Shown: piece by piece, positions 1 to 10,441 of the stretch | Position numbering within the stretch: position 1 is the stretch's first letter | Layout: every line of letters begins with the position of its first letter | From: Pleurocapsa sp. PCC 7327 | GTDB taxonomy: Bacteria; Cyanobacteriota; Cyanobacteriia; Cyanobacteriales; Microcystaceae | Length of the DNA stretch: 64,000 bases | Reading direction: 5' to 3' | Assembly: GCF_000317025.1 (NCBI RefSeq) | Contig: NC_019689.1 | Location: 1,148,501 to 1,212,500, forward strand | Program-made: the position numbers and the translations under genes | Notes under the pieces: generated by a model | Databases searched by the model: none | Told to the model about the DNA's origin: nothing | What the model saw: the letters and a program-made list of their open reading frames with translations, nothing else

Positions 1-519
1 TTCCGAAATATTGCTTATCCTTCGTTAAGGATTTGCAAATTTAGATTAGTAATACTTCCGAGCTTTATGCAAGCTATAAATAGCTTTTTATCGACTCACT
101 ACCAAAGGCAATAATGAAAAATTAGATTTGTAATACTGTTTTAAGCGCTTTCATAATTCGCACAAATCCAACCGATGCTCGCCTATCGGTCAAATTTAGT
201 GATAGAAGGGACTTCCGAATTCCGACTTCTTTTTGACGAACTTGCGGTGGTTGCATCAACCGCCGGGGAATAAATTAAGCGTCTCATATACCAAGTCCAT
301 TGAAATGGACTCAGATCCTTATCCAGCCGTCTTTAGACGATTTTAAATATGAGGCAGCGATAGAACATCGCTGACTGACCTGACGGACTGTTGAGAATGG
401 TTCAAGATCTTAGTTTTGACGAACTTGCGGTGGTTGGGTGCGGGACAATTTATACTGAAAAAAATTGAATGGGCTTTACCACAATCAACTTCAGAAGCTA
501 CAAAGGCTGACAGCATCTC
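1..519. repeat. Noncoding region with dispersed palindrome/GGTTCAAGATCT repeats
   Basis: No convincing gene is seen. The stretch holds two direct copies of TTTGACGAACTTGCGGTGG (about 232-250 and 415-433), an 18-nt palindrome AGTCCATT-GA-AATGGACT at 294-311, and CTGTTGAGAATGGTTCAAG at 388-406. The last motif recurs almost exactly at 18711-18734, so this region carries members of the same dispersed repeat family. The promoter of the gene at 520 must lie in the last part, but I see no clear consensus box. Confidence 0.6.
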
Positions 520-1194
520 ATGAATGAGAACGTACTTGTTCTGAACCGATCGGATGTAGAACTTTCGAGGGTTCGCGATCCCGACGACGGCAGGTTAGTC
601 ATGATTCTGAGCTATCAGGGACGAACCTTTCGCCTGATGAATCAATTTAGTGCCGCTCAAAAAGACAAAGCCAAGGCGCTTGCAGAGAGCTTGGTTGAGA
701 CGCGAGGACAGTTTGTCGTCTTGTTAAACCAAGAACCGACGTACAGCGTGTGGCTCGAAGTTCAAAGCGATCGCTCAGCCGCGACTAAGGCACCAGCTAG
801 GGTGGCTTCTGAAGACTCTTATACTCAGGCATGCCTGCTAATCGTACAGGCGATCGCCGACGATATCGAGGATCTCATGGGAGCCGGCCAAAAAAGGACT
901 TTCCAGGAAGAGATGACTAAAATCTTCAAGCAATGTCTTCTTCCTGGCGCAGAGTCGCCAGGAGCCATTAATCCGCTACTAACAGTAGATCCTCTGATAG
1001 CAACGGGACTGCCAATTTGGAGACAAAAAGAATTGGAGATTTTATTTCCCAGGGTCGGTCGTCTGAGCAAAAAGTATTTTGGCAACACTACTTTTGTAGA
1101 GCGTGCGGTTGAAACCTTAAAGGAATTGCCGATTTATACCAATCCTCGATTTATGTATTGTTGCATGCAGTTTGTATTGATGTGTAAGGGGTAG
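520..1194 (+). CDS. Hypothetical protein (224 aa)
   Basis: I do not recognise this protein. It starts at an ATG with a weak AAAGG about 13 nt upstream and ends 35 bp before a run of three membrane-protein genes. The N-terminal 60 residues look like a small mixed alpha/beta module with a basic/acidic helix. The middle (residues 105-150) is helical and the C-terminus is Cys-rich. There is no signal peptide or membrane segment. Codon use resembles its neighbours and the frame is uninterrupted, so it is probably a real gene. Its place just ahead of the paralogous membrane proteins could mean co-transcription, but nothing in the sequence links their functions. Confidence 0.7.
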   Translation: MNENVLVLNRSDVELSRVRDPDDGRLVMILSYQGRTFRLMNQFSAAQKDKAKALAESLVETRGQFVVLLNQEPTYSVWLEVQSDRSAATKAPARVASEDSYTQACLLIVQAIADDIEDLMGAGQKRTFQEEMTKIFKQCLLPGAESPGAINPLLTVDPLIATGLPIWRQKELEILFPRVGRLSKKYFGNTTFVERAVETLKELPIYTNPRFMYCCMQFVLMCKG

Positions 1195-1229
1195 ATCTAA
1201 AGCGATAGGCTTGGCGAGGCATACAAAAT

Positions 1230-2153
1230 ATGAAACCATCTTCTTCCCCTTTAAGATTTTCTCCAAGCACGGAAACTGTCATTGCTGCTGGCATTTTTTG
1301 GTCGCTGCTGACACTCTATTGCGCTGTAGCATTTGGTATGCCTTTGCCGGGACAAGAGGTGCCAAGATGGTACGCACTCCTCGGTTACATTTTTGACGGC
1401 GTGGCTTACTTGGGGGCGGCGCTTTTGTGTCTGCGAAATTGGCTTTGTCCCAGGCTTCTCAGCGATCGCCGCATCTGGTTATATTTTAGTTTGAGGAGTT
1501 GGCTTTATCTGCTTGCCAACTTCTTCTTCGGTTACTGGGAATTGGGGTTAGAACGGTTTCCCGATGTCTCTGTGGCAGATCCCTTTTATATCCTTTCTTA
1601 CATAGCGCTTCTGTGGGGGATGGTACTGGCAGTTCGTTCGAAACAGGTAAGTTTAAAACCTTGGCAATATGCCGCGATCGCGGGGCTTGTCGCCCTCGGT
1701 ATTTGGTTAGGCTGGCTGAGTTCGTTTCCTCCTCAAGAATCTCAGACGACGTTAGCCTCTAGTGTACCAATTTTGGAGCCAGCCATTGTCGCTCAAAGCG
1801 CTGCCGAAAAGGAAGCACCGAAATGGGTTTTAGCGGTAGAAAAGTTACTCGCTCCCCTGGCTGGAGTTTTAAGCTTGCTCTACGTTGTCAGCGATGTTTT
1901 TTTGTTAGTTCTGGCTGGTACTCTAGTGTTAACTTTTTGGGGAGGTCGATTTTCTCGAACTTGGGCTGTAATCGCTACATCCGCTTTGTTACTCTATGCT
2001 GCCGACATCCGCTATGCCTACGTTATCTCGCGTGGGAATTTTGAAACTGGAGGGCTTCTAGATACCCTGTGGGTGTTTAGCGGCATCCTGCTTGGTATTG
2101 GAGCTGCGTTGGAATACGATATATCCACCCGTCCTCGTCAACGACGGCGCTAA
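1230..2153 (+). CDS. Eight-helix membrane protein, tandem paralog 1 of 3
   Basis: Integral membrane protein of 307 aa. Hydrophobic segments fall near residues 14-35, 47-70, 82-105, 110-132, 140-162, 200-235, 240-262 and 275-297, which suggests about eight helices and a basic C-terminal tail (RPRQRRR). It is clearly paralogous to the next two genes. Shared elements include an early FGMPLPG-type motif, ADPFYILSY, a FWGGRFSRTW loop and a late LLDTLWVFS segment. The ADPFY...SY pattern resembles sensor-type membrane modules found in front of cyanobacterial signalling domains, but no output domain is present here. Acidic residues within the last helices could be functional. The function is unknown. 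The next gene begins 6 bp downstream, so the two are surely co-transcribed. Confidence 0.8.
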   Translation: MKPSSSPLRFSPSTETVIAAGIFWSLLTLYCAVAFGMPLPGQEVPRWYALLGYIFDGVAYLGAALLCLRNWLCPRLLSDRRIWLYFSLRSWLYLLANFFFGYWELGLERFPDVSVADPFYILSYIALLWGMVLAVRSKQVSLKPWQYAAIAGLVALGIWLGWLSSFPPQESQTTLASSVPILEPAIVAQSAAEKEAPKWVLAVEKLLAPLAGVLSLLYVVSDVFLLVLAGTLVLTFWGGRFSRTWAVIATSALLLYAADIRYAYVISRGNFETGGLLDTLWVFSGILLGIGAALEYDISTRPRQRRR

Positions 2154-2159
2154 AAGCAG

Positions 2160-3095
2160 ATGAAAAGACCCTTCTTCCAGTTTTCCCCAAGTTTTAGCTC
2201 GGTCGTTTTAATCGGAACCTTATGGGCATTGCTGACAGTTTACTTGGCGCTAGCGTTTGGCATGCCCATGCCGGGAGACAAGGTGCCAAGGTGGTATTCG
2301 ATCGTTTCTTACATTCTCGAAGAAGGAGCTTTTCTGGGAGCTGGCTGGCTGTGTTTGAGAAACTGGCGCTTACCTCAGATTATTAGCGATCGCAATGTTT
2401 GGTTATTTCTTGGCTTGGGAACTTTGCTTTACTTAATGGCTACCCTTATCTTTATGTATTGGGAGATAGGGCTAGAACGCGCTCCCAACGTGTCTTTGGC
2501 AGATCCATTTTATATGGTTTCCTATCTATTGCTACTCTGGGGAATGTTTCTAGCACTCAAGTCTAGAGGTCTCCATCTAAGAGCTTGGCAGTGGGTAGTG
2601 CTGGCAGCGGTAGCAGCGAGCGCCATTGGATTTGGCTGGCAGATTGCTACTCCCTACGATGACGATTCCGCTACTCTAGAACAGATTTTTATTGCTTCAA
2701 CTGCTACTCTCAATAACAGCGATTGGAGCATCCTGGCTTCCGTTACTGGCAAAGAAGTTCCCGATTGGGTTCTGGGAATAGAAAAGACATTAGAGCCATC
2801 CATCGTGATTTTAAGCTGGCTTTACATCGTTTATGATGTCCTATTGTTAATTATGGCTGCCACGCTTTTGTTGAACTTTTGGGGAGGCCGATTTTCTCGA
2901 ACTTGGACTTTAATTGCCTCAGCCGCCCTCTTGCTCTACATTGCCGACATGCACTTTGCCTACGTTGCCACGCGCACCGATTATGAAACTAACAGTATTA
3001 TCGATACGTTCTGGACGTTGAGCGCTATTTTTTTTGGCGTTGGCGCAGCCTGGGAATACGAAATCTCAACGCGATCGCGCCGCCGTCGATCTTAG
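2160..3095 (+). CDS. Eight-helix membrane protein, tandem paralog 2 of 3
   Basis: Second member (311 aa) of the tandem family, starting 6 bp after paralog 1. It has the same order of predicted helices and the same motifs: FGMPMPG, SLADPFYMVSYLLLLWGM, FWGGRFSRTW, a TFW segment near the end and a basic tail (RSRRRRS). The central extramembrane linker (about residues 165-200) is the most divergent part and contains an acidic stretch (DDDSATLEQ). The start MKRPFFQFSPS aligns with that of paralog 1. The function is unknown. Local duplication followed by divergence is the simplest explanation of the arrangement. Confidence 0.8.
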   Translation: MKRPFFQFSPSFSSVVLIGTLWALLTVYLALAFGMPMPGDKVPRWYSIVSYILEEGAFLGAGWLCLRNWRLPQIISDRNVWLFLGLGTLLYLMATLIFMYWEIGLERAPNVSLADPFYMVSYLLLLWGMFLALKSRGLHLRAWQWVVLAAVAASAIGFGWQIATPYDDDSATLEQIFIASTATLNNSDWSILASVTGKEVPDWVLGIEKTLEPSIVILSWLYIVYDVLLLIMAATLLLNFWGGRFSRTWTLIASAALLLYIADMHFAYVATRTDYETNSIIDTFWTLSAIFFGVGAAWEYEISTRSRRRRS

Positions 3096-3204
3096 GTTTT
3101 TCGATTATTTAATTTTCTACCTTTAATCTTTTGCTATAAATATTAAGCAAGCGCATAAAATGCAAATTAAATACGCATTTTTGGAAGGTGGAAAGAAACA
3201 TCCT

Positions 3205-4155
3205 ATGAAAAAATCGCTACCTGCATTCGCCCCATCTCCAATCGTAGTTACTATAGTGGGGATTATTTGGGGACTGATCGCATTTTATTTTGGCATTATT
3301 TATGGCATGCCCTTGCCAGGAGAGGAGGTTCCTCAATGGTATGTAATTCTGAATTATATTTTTGAAGGAGTCGCTCACTTGGGAGTTGCTTGGCTGTGTC
3401 TGATCGATTGGCAGCTTCCTGAGATTATTAGCGATCGCAAGATCTGGTTATTGTTTGGTTTGAGAAGTGCGTTCTACTTTCTTGCTAACTTAATTTTTGG
3501 CTACTGGGAGTTAATTCTGCAACGATCTCCGGAAGTGTCTTTAGCAGATCCCGTCTATATCGTTTCTTACCTATTGCTTCTTTGGGGAATGATTTTAGCA
3601 CTCAGAGCAAGAAGAGTAACGCTTAAAACCTGGCAATACGGAGTGATTAGTGCGATCGCGATTTTGGGAATTTGGCTGGGTAGGATAAGTGCGTTCCCAC
3701 CCGAATCTTCGCAAGCGCAGCTAGCCGTAACTTCGCCTGTTGTCGAAACGGTTATTGCTTCAAACCCTTCAACAACCGTAGCGCCAGATAGCGCTTCTCC
3801 TATTGCCGAGAAAGAAGCACCGGAATGGGTTTTAGGGGTAGAAGAGATGCTCAAGCCATCGGCTGGGCTTACAAGCCTATTCTACGTAGTCCTAGATATT
3901 ATTTTGTTAGTTCTCTCCGGGACTTTGGTGTTAAGCTTTTGGGGCGGTCAATTTTCTCGGACTTGGCTAGTCGTTACGATCGCGGCTTTATTACTTTATA
4001 TTGCCGATGTCCGATATGCTTACGTCGCAGCCCGCGGCAATTTTGAAACTGGCGGTCTTTTAGATACCCTTTGGGTATTTAGTACCATTCTGTTTGGTAT
4101 CGCAGCCGCCCTAGAATACGATTTATCGATTTCTCTGCGCCGTCGTCGGAACTAG
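3205..4155 (+). CDS. Eight-helix membrane protein, tandem paralog 3 of 3
   Basis: Third member of the family. The frame is open from 3160, but I prefer the ATG at 3205. It is preceded by GGAAGGTGGAAAG, and the resulting N-terminus (MKKSLPAFAPS) aligns with those of the other two paralogs. Conserved blocks are YGMPLPGEEVP, SLADPVYIVSYLLLLWGM, FWGGQFSRTW and GGLLDTLWVFS, with the basic tail SLRRRRN. The linker before helix 6 is longer and rich in Ser, Ala and Pro. It is 109 bp from paralog 2 and may have its own promoter. It ends 8 bp from the convergent photolyase gene. The function is unknown. Confidence 0.8.
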   Translation: MKKSLPAFAPSPIVVTIVGIIWGLIAFYFGIIYGMPLPGEEVPQWYVILNYIFEGVAHLGVAWLCLIDWQLPEIISDRKIWLLFGLRSAFYFLANLIFGYWELILQRSPEVSLADPVYIVSYLLLLWGMILALRARRVTLKTWQYGVISAIAILGIWLGRISAFPPESSQAQLAVTSPVVETVIASNPSTTVAPDSASPIAEKEAPEWVLGVEEMLKPSAGLTSLFYVVLDIILLVLSGTLVLSFWGGQFSRTWLVVTIAALLLYIADVRYAYVAARGNFETGGLLDTLWVFSTILFGIAAALEYDLSISLRRRRN

Positions 4156-4163
4156 CGGCTTAA

Positions 4164-5597
4164 TTAGGAAGTAGTTTGAATTAGCTGATAGCGTCGCTTA
4201 AATTCTTTTTGTTGCCTATTGTGGTCTACAATTGGTCGAGGATAACCGCAGCGATCGCGTTCTGAGTCCGGAATTTTACCCGTCACTAAATATTCGGTAT
4301 CTATCGAACTTAATTCGGGCAGCCATTGCCGAATATATTCTGCTTGTGGATCGAATTTTTGTGACTGACTGGCAGGATTAAAAATGCGCAATGGTTTAGG
4401 ATCCATGCCACTCGAAGCACTCCACTGCCAACCCCCATTATTAGCTGCTAAATCCCCGTCATACAGTTTTTGCATGAAATATTTCTCTCCCAACTGCGGA
4501 TTAATCAGCAAATCTTTGGTGAGAAAACTGGCGACGATCATGCGACAGCGATTGTGCATCCATCCCGTTTCATTTAACTGTTTCATGGCTGCATCAACGA
4601 TAGGATATCCGGTTTTTCCTTCACACCAAGCTTGAAAATATTCTTCGTTATTTTCCCAAAAGAAATTTTTGAAGTTTTTTCGATAAGCACCTTCTGCTAA
4701 TTCTGGGAAAAAATAAAGACAGTGTTGATAAAATTCCCTCCAAGCTAACTCTTGTTGCCAAGCTTGAATGCTGTCGCTAGCTTCATCGCTGCGGCTATTT
4801 TCGCCAGCTTCAATAGTAGCTTGCCAAACAGTCCGAATGCCAATAGCACCAAATTTGAGTGCGGCACTCAGCCGAGATGTTCCATCAATAGCAGGGAAAT
4901 TTCTTTGCTCTTTATATTCATAAATTGCGCGATCGCAAAATTCAGCTAATCTTTCCTGGGCGGCGGTTTCTCCTGGTGCGAGCAGTAGGGGATTGTCCCA
5001 AATAAACCCTAAATCTTTTGCCGTTGGCAATTCAATTGTGCCTGCTTTTTTAGCAATAGCAATTTCTTGGTCAGTTAATCCTTTAACATTCTCTAAATCT
5101 TGTGCGGGAGATTGTTTGGATTGTTGGCTCCAATTTCTCCAGAAGGGACTATAAACTGTATAAAGATTACCAGATTGAGTAACTATTTTTCCAGGGGCTT
5201 CGAGTAACTGATCCCAGAAAGTTTCAACAGCAATTCCTTTTTCTTTCAGGGCTTCTTTAACTTTCTCGTCTCGCTGTTTTGCGTAGGGTTCTATATCTAA
5301 ATTAAAGAAGACAGCTTGAACTTTTAAGGCTTCTGCTAAAGCAGTAATTGCTTGATTTGGATCGCCTTGGACAATCAGTAATTGACTCCCTAATTGCAGA
5401 TACTTTTGCTGTAATTCTTGTAAGCAACCTATCATATAAGTTATTCTGGCAGGTGCAATATCATCGCGTTTTAGTAGATTGCGATCCAGACAAAATACAC
5501 CAACTACTCTAGAACTTTTTTGACGGGCAGCAGCTAATCCTATATTGTCAGAAATTCGTAAATCGCGGCGGTGCCAGAAGAGAATTAAATCAGACAT
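4164..5597 (-). CDS. phrA: Deoxyribodipyrimidine photolyase (class I)
   Basis: Light-driven repair of cyclobutane pyrimidine dimers in cytosolic DNA. The 477-aa protein has the full family layout. An N-terminal alpha/beta antenna domain starts [15 protein letters not shown]. The C-terminal helical FAD domain carries [43 protein letters not shown] and [14 protein letters not shown]. The conserved Trp and Asn residues of the FAD and lesion pocket are visible. The length matches cyanobacterial enzymes that use a deazaflavin antenna, but the antenna type is inferred. It is a single gene with its own upstream spacer, convergent with the membrane-protein array. A cryptochrome role cannot be ruled out, but the full conservation of the C-terminal domain favours repair. 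Confidence 0.93.
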   Translation of the reverse strand: MSDLILFWHRRDLRISDNIGLAAARQKSSRVVGVFCLDRNLLKRDDIAPARITYMIGCLQELQQKYLQLGSQLLIVQGDPNQAITALAEALKVQAVFFNLDIEPYAKQRDEKVKEALKEKGIAVETFWDQLLEAPGKIVTQSGNLYTVYSPFWRNWSQQSKQSPAQDLENVKGLTDQEIAIAKKAGTIELPTAKDLGFIWDNPLLLAPGETAAQERLAEFCDRAIYEYKEQRNFPAIDGTSRLSAALKFGAIGIRTVWQATIEAGENSRSDEASDSIQAWQQELAWREFYQHCLYFFPELAEGAYRKNFKNFFWENNEEYFQAWCEGKTGYPIVDAAMKQLNETGWMHNRCRMIVASFLTKDLLINPQLGEKYFMQKLYDGDLAANNGGWQWSASSGMDPKPLRIFNPASQSQKFDPQAEYIRQWLPELSSIDTEYLVTGKIPDSERDRCGYPRPIVDHNRQQKEFKRRYQLIQTTS

Positions 5598-5810
5598 AAA
5601 TAGATTCTCAATTACTCAATCGACTATTATTTCTCTATCGATCTTTTTCTAGTTTATTAACCAGAGAACTAAAAAGATCTTGAAAAAAGGTTATCGCAGC
5701 TTAATTTCGGTCTAACTTCGCGCCTTTGCGTCTTGGCGTAAAACTAAAACAAATTTACCAATTAGAAACGCGATCGCAAGCCTAAGATAACCAACTCTTT
5801 ATAATCTTTA

Positions 5811-6359
5811 TTACCCTAAAAACGGACGCGCCAAGAAAAAGCTACAAATTGATTTAGCATCCACGGGTTCGCCAGCTAAAATCGCTTTTTCTAATTCCAG
5901 AGGACTCATTAAAACTACTTCAATATCCTCATCATCATCCTGTTCGGGTGGTTGTTCTAATTGTTGCAAATCTTGTGCCAAAAATGCATAAATATATTCA
6001 TCTGAATATCCTGGTGCCAGCGCAAATTTTCCTAGCGATTGCCATCTATTTGCCCGATAGCCAGTTTCTTCCTCAATTTCTCTCTTAATCGTTTCGGCGG
6101 GATCTTCGTTAGGTTCTACCGTACCCGCAGGGAATTCCAAGAGTCGTCCTTCAACCGTAAAACGATACTGTCGCACCAATACCAGTTTACCCTCGCTCGT
6201 GACGGGGACGGCTAGCGCACCGCCGGGATGGCGAACGCATTCCCAATCTCCCTCAACGCCTATCGGCAAGCGGAGTCTACTAACTTCAAAATCGAATTTA
6301 CGACCTTTGTAAAACAGGCGTTGTTGTAGAATTTTTGGCGGTTCTTGACCTAGCGACAT
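5811..6359 (-). CDS. NUDIX hydrolase, ADP-ribose pyrophosphatase type
   Basis: Hydrolyses a nucleoside-diphosphate derivative, most likely ADP-ribose to AMP and ribose 5-phosphate. The 182-aa protein has an intact Nudix box: G-x5-E-x7-REIEEE-T-GY starting at AGTVEPNEDPAET. It also has the preceding VRQYRFTVEGRLLEFPAG segment typical of the ADP-ribose branch. A Glu/Asp-rich loop (PPEQDDDEDIEV) lies before the last helix. It is 12 bp downstream of folK on the same strand, so the two are probably co-transcribed. The substrate is inferred from the family, not shown by the sequence. Confidence 0.88.
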   Translation of the reverse strand: MSLGQEPPKILQQRLFYKGRKFDFEVSRLRLPIGVEGDWECVRHPGGALAVPVTSEGKLVLVRQYRFTVEGRLLEFPAGTVEPNEDPAETIKREIEEETGYRANRWQSLGKFALAPGYSDEYIYAFLAQDLQQLEQPPEQDDDEDIEVVLMSPLELEKAILAGEPVDAKSICSFFLARPFLG

Positions 6360-6371
6360 AATCGGTTATTT

Positions 6372-6866
6372 TTAATCAGTTATCAGTTGTTGGATAACCC
6401 CAGAACAGTCTACCTCTTCAAGAAGTTGCGCGATCGCTTTTTTTGATACCGGATCGATCCAATCTGGCGCAATTTCTGCTAAAGGTACGAGTACAAATGC
6501 TCTTTCCCGCATCCCTGGGTGAGGAATCTGTAGGTCAGACGTATCCAAAATGAGATCGTCATACAACAGTAAATCTAAGTCTAGCGTTCTCGGTCCCCAT
6601 CGTTCCTGACGCACGCGACCAAATTGGCGTTCGATATCTAGCAGAGTGTCTAACAATTCTTCGGGAGTCAGTCGAACTTCGAGTAAAGCGCAGCCATTGA
6701 GATAATCTGGTTGTGGGGGACCGACCGGAGCGGTTCTGTACCAGCTAGAATAAGATTTAAGCGTAATTTTAGGAGTTTGCGCCAAAATTTCGAGGCTAGA
6801 TTCTAAAATGGTATAAGAATCGCCTAGATTGCTTCCGAGTGCGATCGCGCATTTAGCAATTTTCAT
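6372..6866 (-). CDS. folK: 2-amino-4-hydroxy-6-hydroxymethyldihydropteridine pyrophosphokinase
   Basis: Transfers pyrophosphate from ATP to 6-hydroxymethyl-7,8-dihydropterin in cytosolic folate synthesis. The 164-aa length is standard. The diagnostic motifs are ALGSNLGD near the N-terminus, the substrate loop GPPQPDYLNGCALLE, and RWGPRTLDLDLLLYDD, which holds the metal-binding Asp pair, followed by IPHPGMRERAFVLVPLAEI. It is the first gene of a short minus-strand unit with the NUDIX gene and starts about 80 bp after the SDR gene. No other folate gene is in the window. Confidence 0.95.
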   Translation of the reverse strand: MKIAKCAIALGSNLGDSYTILESSLEILAQTPKITLKSYSSWYRTAPVGPPQPDYLNGCALLEVRLTPEELLDTLLDIERQFGRVRQERWGPRTLDLDLLLYDDLILDTSDLQIPHPGMRERAFVLVPLAEIAPDWIDPVSKKAIAQLLEEVDCSGVIQQLITD

Positions 6867-6910
6867 GATCGATCCCTTCTGACTTTTGCCTTTAGATTTT
6901 GGATTGGGGA

Positions 6911-6935
6911 TTAGTTAGTGGTTAGTAGTTAGTAG
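6911..6935. repeat. Short tandem TTAGTAG/GTTAGTG-type repeat
   Basis: This short run of near-heptamer units (TTAGTTAGTGGTTAGTAGTT) sits between folK and the SDR gene. The same kind of repeat occurs at 15401-15454, 16906-16932, about 30041-30062 and 37359-37373. It fits the short tandemly repeated repetitive (STRR) sequences known in cyanobacteria. Confidence 0.6.
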
Positions 6936-6947
6936 GGGCGAGTTTAT

Positions 6948-7790
6948 CTAATCTTTCTTAATAAATTGCCTTAAATTACTGTTTTTTACTTTAGCAACAA
7001 TGCGATCGAAATACCAATTCAATCCAGGTGCTATGAGACTATGAAATCGTCCTAAGATTGCCATTTCCGAACCGGGCGCGATCGCAAATTTTTTTGTCTC
7101 AATTCCTTTAAGAATTTCACGAGCAACTGCTTGGGCGCTCCAAGTTTGAGCAGTTCCAGTAATCAATTTTGTTTCAAGGGGTTTGCTTTTATTTTCTATT
7201 TCTAATTGAGGCGTATCCGTATCGGGAGGATAGACAATAGAAATCTGAATTCCTAATGGTTTTAATTCGCCTCGTAAAGACTCTGCTAATCCCCTCAAAG
7301 CAAATTTACTCGGACTGTAAGGGGTATAACCATAAATGCCAATTAATCCCGCTCCAGAAGAGATTAGCACGACCTGACCTTTTTGTTGTTTTTCCATACT
7401 TGGCAATACGGCTTTAATACTATAAAGCGAGCCAAAATAATTAATTGCCATAGTACGTTCAAAAACTTCAATCGGCACTTCCTGAAAATAACCAGGGCTT
7501 GCAATTCCAGCAGAAGTTATTAAAATATCCGGAGTTCCTACAGTTGCAATGCAAGTTTGTATTGCTTGTTCTATTTGACTTCGTTGTGCTACATCAGCTT
7601 CAACCGAAAAAATTTGCTGCTTGGAATTAATTTTTGCTGCTTCAATTTCCAATTTTGCTGCTTCTAATTTGGCGCGATCGCGAGCAATAATTGAGATGTT
7701 AGCCCCTTTGCTGGCAAGCAATTTAGCCGTTGCTTTGCCAATGCCGCTAGAACCGCCAGTAATAATTGCGTGTTGCCGAGCAAATTTCAT
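6948..7790 (-). CDS. Short-chain dehydrogenase/reductase (3-ketodihydrosphingosine reductase-like)
   Basis: NAD(P)H-dependent oxidoreductase of the classical SDR fold. The cofactor motif is GGSSGIGKATAKLLA, the NAG-like motif is ITSAGIASPG, and the catalytic Ser/Tyr/Lys lie in LISSGAGLIG and YSPSKFALRG. The C-terminal extension with an amphipathic or membrane-proximal segment and the PPDTDTPQLE loop resemble the 3-ketodihydrosphingosine reductase branch, so a lipid substrate is plausible but unproven. The frame is open from 7820, but the ATG at 7790 has GGGAAAG just upstream and gives a normal SDR N-terminus, so I chose it. It forms a minus-strand run with folK and the NUDIX gene, though these are functionally unrelated. 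Confidence 0.88.
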   Translation of the reverse strand: MKFARQHAIITGGSSGIGKATAKLLASKGANISIIARDRAKLEAAKLEIEAAKINSKQQIFSVEADVAQRSQIEQAIQTCIATVGTPDILITSAGIASPGYFQEVPIEVFERTMAINYFGSLYSIKAVLPSMEKQQKGQVVLISSGAGLIGIYGYTPYSPSKFALRGLAESLRGELKPLGIQISIVYPPDTDTPQLEIENKSKPLETKLITGTAQTWSAQAVAREILKGIETKKFAIAPGSEMAILGRFHSLIAPGLNWYFDRIVAKVKNSNLRQFIKKD

Positions 7791-8101
7791 TTCTTTCCCA
7801 TTCTTAGCATATTTTGGCATATATTGCTACAAAGTTTTAAAATCTTTATAATATGCAAGCTGATTTCATTTTAACGGTTCTACTTCCGTACCGCCCGTTG
7901 GGTTAAGCGCAAACGAAATTTTGCATTTTTAGCCAATCGCAAGCAAATGTTGCTCCTACGACAGGTTCGCAACTCTTAACTATTACGGTTATTTTGGTGA
8001 TAGGAACCTAAATCTTGCCTCATCCCATTACAGAAGACCAAAAAGCAGCAGCCTGATAATGAAAAGATCGAGAGAAAACCTTCCCAGCAAGACCGACATC
8101 G
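7791..8101. other. Intergenic region between divergent SDR and UPF0104 genes
   Basis: About 310 bp separating two divergent genes, so it must hold both promoters. I see no RNA gene, repeat or clear operator. The plus-strand start at 8102 lacks a good ribosome binding site. Confidence 0.5.
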
Positions 8102-9043
8102 ATGAAATCTAAACATCTCAGCTCTCTGTTTCAATGGTGTATCATTATCTTCACCGCGATCGTTGTCGGTCAAGCTCTCTACGATAACTGGCGAGAAGTC
8201 CAAAGCCTTGAGCTTGACAAGGAAACTTGGTGGTACGTAATTGTGGCAGTGGCAGTTTCTATCCTGTCTCATTGTTGGTCGGGAGTTGTGTGGGGCGAGA
8301 TTTTAAGAAATTTACAGCATCCGGTTCCTTGGCGATGGGCAACAATCATTTTCATCAAAACTGAAATTGCTAAATATCTACCCGGCGATATTTGGCAAAC
8401 TTATGGTCGGCTGGTAGCGGCTCGCAAGCTAGAAATCCCCGTAACAGTGGCGTTCGCTAGCGTCCTTTTACAATCTGTCTATATCGCGGCGGCAGGAATG
8501 ATATTCGGGCTGTTAATTGCTGCCGACCCGACATTGCAAAGACTGTGCGGTCTTGGTTTGGCTTGCATTCTCGTCAGCGTTCATCCATTCGTATTCGATC
8601 GCGTTTTTAGTTGGATCGAGCAACTGCCTAATGCGCTAATGCTGCAAAGGCTCTTCAATAAATTCAATAAATTAGCCCGCTCCCAATGGACTCGACCTCG
8701 CATGCAATCTTATCCCTGGCGGGTAATTTTAGGGCAGTGTTTATTTTTAGCGCTGCGAAGCGTCGGCTTTTTGTTGACGGTTGCGATCTTTACTCCGGTT
8801 CGCCCAGTAGCAATCGTCCCACTAGCAAGCGGATTTAGCTTGGCTTGGGCGTTGGGAATCGTGTCGCCTATATCTGGCGGAGTTGGCGTTTTTGAGGCAA
8901 CTGCTCTTGGTTTGCTAGATAGGGTAGTAGAACCCAGCATAGTCTTGGGCGCTGTAATTTTATACCGTTTGATAGCGCTGCTAACGGAGGCGATTGGGGC
9001 GGGTTTGGGTTGGTTGCTCGGTCGAAACCTTGATTCTTCTTGA
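8102..9043 (+). CDS. UPF0104 (lysylphosphatidylglycerol synthase transmembrane-like) protein
   Basis: Polytopic membrane protein of 313 aa. It has the hallmark region of the UPF0104/LPG-synthase membrane domain family: FIKTEIAKYLPGDIWQTYGR near residue 85, followed by a long helix and a late SPISGGVGVFEATALGLL segment with conserved Gly and Glu. Family members are flippase-like membrane domains without the catalytic aminoacyl-transfer part, and this one also lacks it. About seven or eight helices are predicted. It lies 166 bp upstream of sqdB on the same strand. A role in handling a polar lipid would fit that context but is only an inference. Confidence 0.82.
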   Translation: MKSKHLSSLFQWCIIIFTAIVVGQALYDNWREVQSLELDKETWWYVIVAVAVSILSHCWSGVVWGEILRNLQHPVPWRWATIIFIKTEIAKYLPGDIWQTYGRLVAARKLEIPVTVAFASVLLQSVYIAAAGMIFGLLIAADPTLQRLCGLGLACILVSVHPFVFDRVFSWIEQLPNALMLQRLFNKFNKLARSQWTRPRMQSYPWRVILGQCLFLALRSVGFLLTVAIFTPVRPVAIVPLASGFSLAWALGIVSPISGGVGVFEATALGLLDRVVEPSIVLGAVILYRLIALLTEAIGAGLGWLLGRNLDSS

Positions 9044-9203
9044 AGCCATCCAAGTCAAACACAACGGCGATTCGCAACACTATTTAACATCTTTGGTCTA
9101 GAAGGTACCAATTCCTGATACATTTACGAAGAAGTGGAAGCAGCCTCCGTCATTGCACGGCGGATTATCTTCTACCCAAGATCGGAAAATAAATTTTTAT
9201 TGA

Positions 9204-10364
<1,161 letters not shown>

Positions 10365-10380
10365 ATTTCATCGACATACA

Positions 10381-10408
10381 GTAGGGGCGATCCGCGAATC
10401 GCCCCTAC
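10381..10408. repeat. Perfect hairpin between sqdB and sqdX
   Basis: An 11-bp inverted repeat (GTAGGGGCGAT / ATCGCCCCTAC, 6-nt loop) with no T tract. It resembles the common intergenic GTAGGGGCG palindromes of cyanobacteria more than a terminator. It could still modulate sqdX expression or stabilise an upstream sqdB mRNA end. Confidence 0.6.
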
Positions 10409-10441
10409 CGATCGCCGATCGCTGGTCACTGATAACTGCTT

